A DNA stretch of 64,000 bases, taken from the NCBI GenBank assembly GCA_036320915.1, contig JAXBDG010000004.1:1860001-1924000 (forward strand), read 5' to 3'. The notes beneath the pieces were generated by a model that saw only the letters and a program-made list of their open reading frames with translations, made no database searches and was not told the DNA's origin. The position numbers were made by a program, and so were the translations under genes. The DNA is from Linnemannia elongata (taxonomy: Eukaryota > Mortierellomycota > Mortierellomycetes > Mortierellales > Mortierellaceae). Shown piece after piece: positions 48,885 through 60,011 of this stretch; position 1 is the stretch's first letter, and every line of letters starts with the position of its first letter.

Positions 48885-49838
48885 GGAAAGAAGTTTGTGT
48901 TCGGTAAGGTTGGGTTGAGTTGGGTTTGGTTGTGTTTTTGCGGAGGGGAGGGAGGGACTATTTGTCGTTTTTGTTGTTGTTAGGAAGAGTGAGGGAAGGT
49001 TGTGGTTGAAGTTATGGGTAAGAAGAGGGCAGGAGGATTGAGACGAGTAAAGAGGTAGAGCTGTTGCAGACGAAGGGTCATGGAAGAATTAAAGTGGGCG
49101 GTTGGGGGGAGAGGGAGGGCATCAACTGGGGTAGAGGAAGAGGAGTTCAAGGGGGGGAGGGGAGGAGGAAGAAGGACGTTGTCAAAGGGAAATAGCCGAA
49201 GGAAGGGTTAAAGAGGAAGGAGTAGAATTGTGAGTGAGGAGTGCAGGCAATGGGGTAAGTAAGGTAAGGATTGGAGGAGAAAATAGAAGGAAGAGAGAAG
49301 AAAGAAAGAAGGAGAGAGGAGAGAGAGAGAGAGAGGGAGTGGATTGATGATGATGATGATGATAATGAAGGGGAATGATAGGATAGGGTTGGTTTCTCTT
49401 TTTCTTTTTGATTCGAGAGAGAGGGGGAGGAGGGAGTATTGTATGATGACAGAAGAAGGGCGGGGGGGTTAATGTGTGTGTGGGACAGGGAAAATGGAAG
49501 GAAAAATATCCTTCAACAAAAAAAAAAAAAAAAAAAAGAGACTCTCAGGAAAATGGTTCGCAGTCCGTCAAGAGAGTCAAATTTTTGCGGATCAAAGTCG
49601 GTCCTGCTCACATCACCCACGCTCCCTCTCATATCCGCTCACTCTCGTAACATCACCCACCCACTTTTCTCTCACTCCAACCAACAAAGGAAATTTGGCA
49701 GGCATGACCTTATTCCACCCTGCTGCAAACGATTTTCCTTTTTGCCTTTTCACCCTTCAGTGGCTGCACCATCTCTCGAACCGTATTTTCTTCCTTTTTC
49801 TCTTCCCATCTGCACCCCTAGCTTCTTCCTCTTCTTCC

Positions 49839-49879
<41 letters not shown>

Positions 49880-50735
49880 TTCTCGCTCTTCTCTCTTTTT
49901 CTCAGACAACATTTACATAAATACATACTCATGCATAGCAATACATAATATATAAAGGGAAAAGCGTTCAATTGCTTATTGTCCGGCACCTGTGTCATTG
50001 ATTATTCGAGAGTGAGGACTCACTTCCACTCACAGTCCTGGAGAACCCCCCCCCCCCCCCTGGGTCAGATTTCGCCTGTGCGTTCATGATTTGACTACAC
50101 ACGCACCAATAACTCACTCCTGTCGTTGCTCAACCCCCCCTCTTCCTTGTCCTTATCTTGTCTAGCAAGACCCTTCCTTCCCCACACACAGTTTGTATGT
50201 TGTATGCACACACTCGCTACACACGCTCACCCTCCACTCTCATAACAAGCCTCATCCACCACCCCTTCCATTCCCTCACTCCATAACCCAAAGTCTCATC
50301 GTTGTTGTTTTTTGCCACCAATCGATACACTTGCTAACATCAACATCAACAACAACGACAGCAACAACAACAACCACACCACCACCACATCCAGTTGTTG
50401 TGTCATCGCTCTTGACCCCTGAATCCTCTTTTGCTTTTCCTTCCTGCTGCTCACCTGTCCAACCATCCCTCCTTTTTTTCCTTGTCAGCGCTGTTGTGTA
50501 TTTCATCAGGTCTCGCCTGATTCTCCCTCTTCCTTCACCTTCTTTTCCCCAATCACTTTTGCTCCTCGCATTTACCTTCTTCCCTACAACGTCTCTTCTC
50601 TTTTTCCTACTCTTCCTTTGCTTCCATCAGTTCACTATACCGTACTTTACTCCGCGACACACCCACCTCAAACGCAGGGAAACCTTCGGCTGACACAGTT
50701 GCAAGCTCTCTCGACAACCTAAAAATAATCCCACC
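48885..50735. other. 1.85-kb divergent spacer
   Basis: Promoters of the UNC93-like gene (minus) and the FHA gene (plus). It is purine-rich on the plus strand until about 49480, then C/T-rich, consistent with a leader for each divergent transcript. It contains A19 near 49519, a TTC/CTT repeat near 49828-49880 and C14 near 50047. No coding exon is supported. Confidence 0.55.
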
Positions 50736-53005
50736 ATGGATACTGCTGGCTCGTCCACCTTAAACGGCCGCCACCAACCTGCCTCCAACACCCCCATCCT
50801 CGTCCTCGAACCCACCAACGATACCTTTGTTCTAAAGTCGCTCGACCTACCGGACCTGGTCAAGGTCAAGATTGGCCGCCAGACAGGCGTCACCACTGCC
50901 CCTCACCCCTCCAACGGATATTTTGACTCCAAAGTCCTCAGTCGTGTCCACGCCGAGGTTTGGTCAGATGCAGGAAAGGTCTATATCCGGGACCTGAAGT
51001 CCAGCAACGGCACCTTCCTCAACGGCAAGCGACTCTGCCATGAGAACACCGAAAGCGAGCCCTTTGAGTTGAACCAGAACGACAGCCTCGAGTTTGGTAT
51101 TGACATCATGGACGAAAATGGCGCATGTAAGTAGTTCTTTCCTCCAAACTTGGTTCTCTTTCGACCATGATGGTATGGACACACCTAATGCAATGCAAAC
51201 ACGAGACAAGAGCCGATTGGTATTCACATTTGCTTCTTTTGTGCTCACTTGCAGTTCTTCTCACTCGACCCATGCTCCACGTCCTTGTCTTCTTTTTGTT
51301 CTTTTCTTAGTGCTCCACGAGAAGGTGTCTTGCAAGATTTATGTCTCGAGAATGTCCTATCCCACACCTGGGAGTTCTCCGCAAGAGTAGGCACAAACAT
51401 ATAGGCGCACGTTGCTTTTCAGGCATGAACCATACCCCCCAACCCAACTTACTTATTAACCCCCCTGTTGAAACACTTTCACGATGCCCCTAGCTCGCAC
51501 GCAAAGCTCAAACCGGTCTCGCCTTCTGCCTCAGGTGTTAATTCAATCAAGACCAACTCGACTCCGGCTCATGGTGGTCAAAGTGACAACATTGACCTCA
51601 TCATTTCACGGCTACAGAGCGAGCTAACACGTTCACAGGAGACATATGCAGACTTGGGGTTTTTGAAGCATGGACTAGGAGAGCTCGAAAAGGTGCTTGT
51701 TGTCAATACGTCCGATAAGGATCGACACCCGCCCACTACGACACAGACCAATGGACATTCAACCTCCGCCAATGGCCACACTTCCCATCTCAAAGGCTCC
51801 CCAGCCGCCGTTGATTATGAGCGCATCCTCAAGGAAAAAGACCTGGTAGGCGGAAAGTCATATATACTTTTTCATTACTTGTGCTGACTAGTTGCTTCAA
51901 TTGAATACAACCGCTGAGACTCCTTCTTCTGGGTAAACATGATGCAATAGGAACACGCGGCTGAAATATCACGGATGGCTGATAGTTTGCGGCAAGCAAG
52001 AGCAGAGGCAGAAAGTCACAGGATACAGCTGGGCCCACTCAAGGCAGAGAACGAGTCTCTATGCGAGAGTCTCGATCAAAGTAACTCGGGACTTGCGGAG
52101 GCAAACTCAAAGATGGGTCATATCATGGCGAGCATGGACGAGATGACTTTACGACACAGGGCGGAGATTGAGGATCAACGAAGGCATCATGAGGTAGCAG
52201 TGGCAGATCTGGAGTTGATACACAAGCAAAAGATCGACCAACTCGTACAGGATGCAGATTTGGAGCAGGAAGTCTTGGCGGCAAGGCACAAGGAGGAGCT
52301 AGCAGCAGCTCTTAACCGAAATGATGCTCTTCAGCTGCAACAAGACTGTCGGGATTTCCGGAGAGAGATTCAGAAACTCAAGGAGGAAGTGCAAGAGTTA
52401 CGACAAGCAGATCAATCAAAGGCAAACGTCATTGTGGATCTGAAAAAGACGAACGCGGACCTGGAGCAGCGATTAGAGGATACCAAAGTAGAGCTAGAGA
52501 AGGCGCTACAACAAGTGTCGGACCTGCAGCAGAAGAACAACAAAAGCGACCTCGAGTCCCTTACGCCAACACTTCCAACGTCCAGAAAAAATGTCAGCTT
52601 GGAAGAATCAGGGGACGGGAGGACGGGAAGCAGTTCGAATGCCAGCACAAGCGCCAATGCCTCGATTTTAGCTACGGATCCACCCATCAAGACCATTGCA
52701 GTACACTCTCTCGACGAGCATTGCGAACCCAAGCACGAGTTTTCCTGGACACAATTTGTATTTCCTATGGCCAAGAAGAACAACGCCTACATGAACCAGG
52801 TACCGGCATTAATGCACTTGAAGCACAATGCGAGATAATGTTGTTTAATGTGAATGAAAGACTTTGGGCTGAACCAATCCACTAATCACAATTCTTATAC
52901 TTTGGGATCGATTAGCCATCGACGCTACTTCTTTCAGGAGGATTTATGCTAGTCGGATTGGGAGTGTATGCACTGTGGCACAGAGCTGGCATGCCGGTCA
53001 ATTAA
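50736..53005 (+). CDS. Tail-anchored FHA-domain protein (SLMAP/Far9/Far10/VPS64 type)
   Basis: Five exons in phase: 50736-51126, 51311-51386, 51494-51845, 51951-52799, 52916-53005; 585 residues. The FHA domain (about 20-140) shows 'VKIGRQTG', 'KVLSRVHAEVW' and 'VYIRDLKSSNGTFLNGKRL', with the conserved Arg, Ser, His and Asn of phosphothreonine binding. Coiled coil covers about 280-470. The last exon encodes a single hydrophobic segment (about 559-575) near the C-terminus, a tail anchor. This FHA-coiled coil-anchor order is that of SLMAP and the yeast Far9/Far10 proteins, which tether the STRIPAK phosphatase-kinase complex to ER/nuclear envelope. Assignment rests on architecture and the FHA motif. 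Confidence 0.88.
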
Positions 53006-53861
53006 AGGAATGTCTCTCTCTCACCCTCTCTCTCTCGCTGCCTCTCGTCCTTCCGTTTCTCTTCTCAACTCTACCTCCCACCACTCTTAAGCAAGGATGT
53101 CAACTGGAACATGCCAATGACATCCATCTGTTTGTGGGCTTCCTTTGCGCCGACGTGTACATATATTAAAATAAAATCTCTGGCGGGGACCGAAACGAAT
53201 GTGGAGAAATATGATCTGACTGAGCAACGTCCAATCTCTTTACGGTTTTCTTATTCTCTTGGTTAGGCGAAAAAGGTTGTGGAGTAGGAAGTATGACGGA
53301 CAGAAGTGCCTGTCTCGGCGGGAACGGTTTATCCTGTCTGTGGGTTGAGAAGAACAAAAGGCGTAGTTCGGTCGAGCATGGCCGGAGATGATCGATGCAA
53401 AGTTGGGACAAAGTGGCAGCACAGGGACCACCGGATGGGCAAAAGACAAAAAAGAAGGTGGGAATGGGAGCCGACAGTGCTTACCTGCCCCCTTTTAGTT
53501 CTGTTCATTTCGTCTCTTTACCTGCAATCGACTAAAGGGTAAATGTCTTCCGGAGCGAGTCTTTCTGCACGATGCAGACCTGTGCATCCATTCTCGTGGA
53601 CAAAGTCGCGCGGAAAGGAGCGCTATTGGATTGGGTCCCTTTTGCTGTTGTTTTGTTTGCCCCAAAAGAAAATAAAAGGTGTGTGTGTTTGTCCCACATC
53701 GATTGCTATCGCCTTTTCTCTATTCTATTCCCTCCACTCCCCAGACTCTTTCCTTTCTCCCACCCTCTCCCCTCCAATTGCTCATTTACAACCTCTTCAT
53801 TCTCACCTCCCTCATTCACCTCATCCCAACAAAGTCAACTTCCTTTCTTAATTCTCATTCC
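53006..53861. other. Spacer upstream of acyl-CoA oxidase
   Basis: An 856-bp stretch with the FHA gene's 3' end and the promoter/leader of the oxidase gene. The last 180 bp are C/T-rich. Nothing else is recognised. Confidence 0.55.
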
Positions 53862-56302
53862 ATGTCCGCCCTGCGCTTTCCTAACCTGCCCCCCTCCGAA
53901 CCCCAGGGTGCAAACCTCCTCGCCCAAGAGCGAGCCAATACTACCTTCAGTGTCCACGAAGTCTCGACCTTCCTCTACGGAGAAGCCTACCTCGAGCGTC
54001 AAGAGCGCCTCCTCTCCGTGATCGAGAACGAACCCGCTTTTGACAAGTCGAACCGCTACTTCCGTGGAAGAACCGAGCGTTTTGCGGCGGCCCTCCGTAA
54101 AGATCATGCCCTGGTGAAGCTGTCCAAGGAACTCCAATGGTCTCCTGATGAGTATCTCCATGCCGAGAGTCTAATTGATGAAGCTGGACCTTTTGGACTC
54201 CATAGGGGGATGTTTATGCCGACCTTGGCCTCCCAGAGCACCAAAGAGCAGTTGGAGAAGTTTTTGAAGCCTGCTCAGCAGTATGAGATTATTGGATGCT
54301 ATGCCCAGACTGAGTTGGGACATGGGTCGAATGTGCAGGGGATCGAGACGACAGCGACTTATATCCCGGAGACGAACCAGTTTGAGCTTCATACGCCGTA
54401 CTTGACGGCGTCCAAATGGTGGATTGGTGGACTGGGTAAGGCTGCGAACCATGCGGTGGTGATGGCTCGATTGATTACGAATGGCAAGGATTATGGTCCT
54501 CATGCGTTGTGTGTTCCTATCCGGTCGATGGAAGACCATACTTTGCTCCCTGGTGTCATGGCTGGCGATATTGGTCCCAAGTTTGGGTAAGTGAACACGC
54601 CAATTTTTTTTATTTTTGTTATGGTCTTCTATGCAGGGCGGCGGCAGGGGAAACGAGTGTGTTGTGAAGGACGGCGTGCGGCTCGGTCAAAAAAGCAAAG
54701 CGAACACATTGAGCGCACAGAAATTATTTGCGACGATGCACAACGTGATCGATCGGATCGGATAGTAACACAGACCAACTCAACTTCATGCTTGCTGCTC
54801 TCTTACCTAACCCTCTGACAGGTACAATACGACCGACAATGGATGCATGTGGTTCGACCACTATCGTGTCCCCCACATCTCCCTCCTCGCAAAGTATTCG
54901 AGCGTCAAGCCCGGCTCCGGAGAGTACGTCAAGCCTCCCAATGCCAAACTCTCTTATGGCACCATGGTCCTGGTCCGTGCTTCGTTGATCGCCGCTGCTC
55001 GCCATGGGATGGCCAAGGCTGCCACTATTGCTACTCGTTACTCGGCTATCCGTCGCCAGTTTGTTGACAAGGACTCACCCAAGATGCTGGGCAAGCATAT
55101 CGTCGAGACCCCTGTGTTGGACTACTCGATGCAGCAGTACCGCCTTTTCCCCATCATTGCTGCAGCCTATGCCTGCTTCTTTACTAGCAAAGAGATGATG
55201 CGTCTTTATCATTTGAACATGAAGAACATGGAGACTGGCGACTTTTCCCTCCTGGCTGATGTCCACGCCTCCAGCTCTGGACTCAAGTCCTTGACAACCA
55301 CCATGGCTGCCTCTGCCATTGAGGAGTGTCGACGTGCCTGTGGTGGACATGGTTTCTCGGTCTTTTCTGGTCTTCCCTTGCTCTTGCAGGACTATGGTAA
55401 CTTACTTTGAGTTATTTATTAGTACGGCGATGCGATGCAAACTTAAAAAAAAGTCTTTTACTAACCAATGCTTCTGTTGAACATGAATAACAGTTCCTAA
55501 TGTGACATGGGAAGGAGACAACTACATGATCACACAGCAGACAGGCCGGTACCTCTTCAAATCCTTCCGCGAGCTGGTCGCCAAGCGCGCATCGGGCAAG
55601 TTCTCAGCCAGTCAGATTACCAATCCAACCCTGGCCTACATGAACACATACCTTGAGAATCCAACCCTCAAATGCCCTGCCACCACTGCCAGCGCATTCC
55701 ACAACCCAGAACTCCAACTTGCCGCATTCGGACACCGCGCCGCTTCGATGGTGGCCCAGATTGTCCGTGCCCTCGATATTGAGAAACGGACCTGGAACTC
55801 GATGCTGGTCGATATCTACAACGTCTCGGTCGCGCATTGTCAACTGATCCTGGTCCAGAATTTCATCTTGGGCATCCGAGGCGAGATGCCTCAACCTGAT
55901 GATATCCAGCCTACGGTCCTCTCAGCGGCTTCCAAGGAGGCGCTTACGGATCTATCCGACCTCTTTGCGATGCACACGATCCACAAGCAACCCGGCGAGT
56001 TCTTGACATCAGGTTACCTCGACGCCAAGCAGATCGCGCTCCTGGGTGAAGCGATTATGGATGTGATGGAGAAGAAGGTTCGACCCAACGCTATTGGATT
56101 TGTTGATGCGTTTGCGTTCCCAGATTACTTGCTCAATAGTGCGATTGGCGCGTTTGATGGACGTGCCTATGAGAGGTACACTGAGATGGCGACCCGGGAG
56201 CCGCTTAACCGGACTGAGGTTGTGGAGGGCTATGAGCAGTATATCCGGCCTTATACTAATCCTAAGGGTTTGAAGGGACATACCCTCCAGGCTCGTATCT
56301 AG
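53862..56302 (+). CDS. Peroxisomal acyl-CoA oxidase
   Basis: First enzyme of peroxisomal beta-oxidation: it oxidises acyl-CoA to trans-2-enoyl-CoA and passes electrons from FAD to oxygen, making H2O2. Exons 53862-54586, 54822-55396 and 55494-56302, in phase; 702 residues, a normal length. The FAD/substrate motif 'YAQTELGHGSNVQGIETTA' lies at 147-165, 'KWWIGGLGK' at 185-193, 'ECRRACGGHGFS' before the second splice, and 'WEGDN' with the likely catalytic Glu at 440. The C-terminus is '...LQARI'. Ala-Arg-Ile resembles but does not match the usual PTS1 (SKL/ARL); some acyl-CoA oxidases enter peroxisomes without PTS1. Convergent with the permease gene (248 bp). Confidence 0.95.
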
Positions 56303-56550
56303 ACTAGAATAGGAATCCCCCTGGACACAGTAGAAGCAACAATGTTGTATATCTCTTTTCTTAAACGAACACGATGAAAATAAACAAATAGATGAGAACA
56401 ACAGTTTATGTTGAAAAGATGTGTTGTTCTAACATGTGGAGCGATGATAGGGTATGTTGAATACTAATACAAATGTTGATAAAATGAATGAAGTCTATGA
56501 GGAGAATGTGGGCAAAAAAAAAAAAGAAATGAAACCTCAACAAGAGGTTT

Positions 56551-59040
56551 TTACTTGACCTCAGCAGGGACAACACCATCAAGTTCTTGGAGTGCAATCT
56601 CAGAGACCGGTCCCTTGAACCAATGCCGCGCACTCAGGAACCAAGTAACCGTCGTAAAGATTAACAAGAACCCAACCGCCGCAGGCGTAAAATTGAAATG
56701 GTCCATGTTATCGACAGGCCAGGACTGAGGGAGGTTAAAGATGACAAAAATGAAGCCCGTCCAGACACAAGCGATCCAACCGATGGGCTTGGAAAATCGA
56801 CCCAGGTTGAATTCATGCTGGACAAAGGTCTCAGCTCCGACGGTGATACGGAGGAGAATGGGGATGGCGTATGAGACGGTGAATCCAATGATGGAGATTC
56901 CTGAGATGGCACTAAGAGTAGCCTCAGATCCGAGGGAGGGCAGGGCAAGCATGATGATAATCACGACGGATAACCAGACAAGTCTCAACGGCATCTGGGT
57001 ACGACGATCCAAGACCGAAAAGTAAGGCGAGAAGGGCAACCCGCCATCCCGAGCAAACGCGTAAAACATGCGCGAGTTGGCTGCGACCGTTGCAACACCG
57101 CACAAGAAACCGGCAAAGACGATGATGAAGATGAAAATCGATCCACCTACTTTGCCTGCACAGTCGAGGAAAATTTGAGGGGCGGCGCCATAGACGCTGT
57201 TGAGGGTGGCTTCGTAGTCTTGAATTCCGAATGTCATGGCCAGAGCCAGCGCCAGACCGATGCAGACCGAGGCAAAGATCGACATGAGGATTCCGCGGGG
57301 TCCGTTGACGTATGACTTTTCGGTCTCCTCTGACATGTGAGCGGAGCTATTTGGGGGAATATCGCCAGGTTCATCATAGTCGTGGGGTAAAATAAAAGGG
57401 ATAGGGCGTCAAGATAGCATCGGTTTGAGATAAGGAGAAAGAGGGTGAGAAAAGGATGGGTTAAAGGGCGAAACGATAATATGAAACGTGCGGAATATTA
57501 ATGAGCGACAGGGAATGTCAAACCCCAGAAAAACAGTTGAGAGAGTGTTTCAAGCCTGAGCCGTAAGACCTTCGAGATAAACGTATTTTCATCATCTCTC
57601 TGCCGACATTTGACATCGATAAGCCCAAAGAGTCTGGTGAACTTACGCATCATATCCAAGCATGGACCATTGGGACTGCAAGAGACCAAGCATGAAGACA
57701 AAAACAGGACTGGCCGAGGACTGGGTAGTGTATCCAGTGTAATCCTTGAACTCTGTGAACACAAACTTGGCATCCTGCAGCTTGGGGGCTCCAACAAGGA
57801 CTGTAATGACAAGGACAATGGTGCCTACAATGTGGACTACAACCGAGACCAATGAGGCAACCTTCAGGGCTCGTCCTCCAGCAGAGTTGATTAATCCTGC
57901 AGTGACCATCAGGGCTGCATGATGTAAAAGTTTTTTGTGCCGCTGGGCTCCCATGTGGGTTGCCAGACCCTAATTAATGTGTTCATGAATGTCGCAGCTG
58001 CCAGCACCGATCCCGAGCATCCAGCAACTAATAGAAGTAAGCGAATTAGAATCATGGATGGTTGGTTAGTCGAATGAAATCATCGAATAAGCGTGAGTTC
58101 GTTTGTTTATCATGTGGCTGTTGCTGCTGTGTTGTTGTTTGTTGGTTGTATTTGCTGTGCTGTGCTGTTATAATGTGTTGTGAATCGTTCGTTACCTTGT
58201 CCGAGCATGTTGAACCAGGCCTCGTACCACGAAAACATAGGTCCCCACTTGGGACCACCACTATTTTCAAAATCCAACACACACAAAAAAAAAAGGTCAG
58301 TTTACCAACACACGTTACAAGATAAGATAAGGACACCCCTTTTGGTCCAAAACAAAACACCAAAAGCCATCATGTACTTACAGCTTAGCGGTCCAAAAGT
58401 ACAACCCACCAGCAGTGGGGAAAGTCGAACAGATCTCAGCCATACCCAAGCCAATAAACATGACAAAGAAGGCGACCAACAACCAGCCCCAGATGATGGC
58501 GACGGGACCTCCTGTGGCCATTCCGAACCCGAACAGGGGCACGATTCCGATCAACACCGACGAGTTTGTCAGAGTGAATCCAAAGTTCTGAAGACCAGAA
58601 AACTGGCGTCTATGTTTTAGAAGGGGAGAGAACGAATAGATTTGTTAGAAGGAATTAATGGGAGGGAGCAAGGGCAGTGTAAAAGCAAGGTTACACTGAG
58701 CAGGCAGCTTGGCTCTTCTTTTTGTCGATCTTCTGTTATCTGTGTGTTCGAGAGCGCCTGATCTTACTTCATGTTTTGCTTGTAGCCCAACTAGAGTTTG
58801 AAAACAAAAGGGAGGTAGGTGAATGAAGAAGCGAGGTGCATTAGAGTCAATGGTTTTTTTTTGCAATGAGAAGCTCATTCATGTTCATTTTTTTTCAAGG
58901 ACAAGAAGTTGTAAGCAGAGTTTTTTTTTGTTGGTATTGTTGTTGAAAGTGCACTCGTAAGGAGTTGTTGTTCTTACAGCAGCGAGACGGGCCTCGTCCT
59001 CGTTGTAGTTGGCTCCATGGCCCTTTTCGTTATTGTCCAT
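56551..59040 (-). CDS. APC-family amino acid/GABA permease, with a one-base frameshift
   Basis: Exons 59040-58978, 58790-58768 (23 nt), 58609-58382, 58260-58196, 58027-57647 and 57346-56551. All junctions are in phase except within exon 5, which is one base short: the frame 'FMNTLIRVWQPTWEP' runs to a stop, while the frame needed downstream, 'LLHHAALMVTAGLINS', is offset by one. The offset lies at or near an A6 run (T6 at 57931-57936 on the plus strand). With that base the protein would be 518 residues, normal for the family. Motifs: 'RQFSGLQNFGFTLTNSSV', 'GWLLVAFFVMFIGLGMAEI', 'GLLQSQWSMLGYDASAHM' and 'VAANSRMFYAFARDGGLP', typical of UGA4/HNM1-like permeases with 12 membrane segments. Substrate not determined. 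Confidence 0.85.
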
Positions 59041-60011
59041 GCGATAAAGGAAAGTCGGTGCTGGATGAGAGAAAAGTGTGAGAGGGGGAAGAGGAGTTAA
59101 GAACGACAAGGAAGAAGGGTCGTGGAGTTGAACAGAGAAGGGACAACGGAAAAAAGAAAAATAAGAAAAAATACCAGAAGGAACCCATATTTATATATTT
59201 CATTGACGAACAAAACAAGTACAGTACAACAAAAATGACCCCCGCGACTTGGTTAACTCTTCATTTCCGACACCCGTGCTCTTCAAATGTATCAAAGGGG
59301 AAAGAAGAACAAGAAGAAAGGCCGCCTTGGCAACTCCGGTCACCAGGATATGAGTTTTCTGATACGATAAGACCTTTGTTCCTGGCAGGGCCCATTCCCG
59401 CATCTGTCATCTGTAGGTAAACTGCTGGTGGTGTTTCTTTGGTCATGTCTTAGTCAAATCGCCTTACACTTGCCAAGAAAGAGCTTTCTAGCCAACACTA
59501 GGGTCTTCTTCACATGACAAAACCCCTCACCCCTTTTTCTCCACACTCAACAACGAAAATGGGAAGAATGCCATAGTGCCTACTGCGTCATTGCACATTC
59601 CTGTTGTATAAAGCAGACGCAGCAACAAAAGGGAGAAAATAAGTTTCATCATCCCTGACCACTGACTAGTGGACACCAGGTTCAGTGAAGGATTCAACAG
59701 TTTAAACATCTTATCGGCCTTGGTTCTTCCAGGCCAGGTCCAACCAAATCCGACAAAATCTCCAATCTCAACCTCAACCTCACTGATTGTAGGGAGAACT
59801 TTTCCTAGACTCTACCGAATCCCTCTTCTCCTCCCGCCTTTAATCCCCCGCATTGAAGAGTGCAGACCATACTGTCCCATTGGTAAACTATCGAGGCTAT
59901 GTGGTTTATTTGCTTTGCTTGTCCCAAAAAGAATAGGCAGGTATGACATTTGACAAGAAGATTTTTTTTTTTGCTGTGCTAGGATGAAAGAATTGATTGG
60001 TTGTTGTGTGT
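59041..60011. other. Tandem-gene spacer
   Basis: 971 bp between the permease start and the stop of the VHS-GAT gene, both on the minus strand. No supported exon; short open frames lack family features. Confidence 0.55.

Noticed and set aside
57942..57967. A 26-bp intron that would restore the permease frame
   Set aside because: Far shorter than any intron seen here and with a poor donor (GTCTGG); a lost base in the A6 run is simpler.
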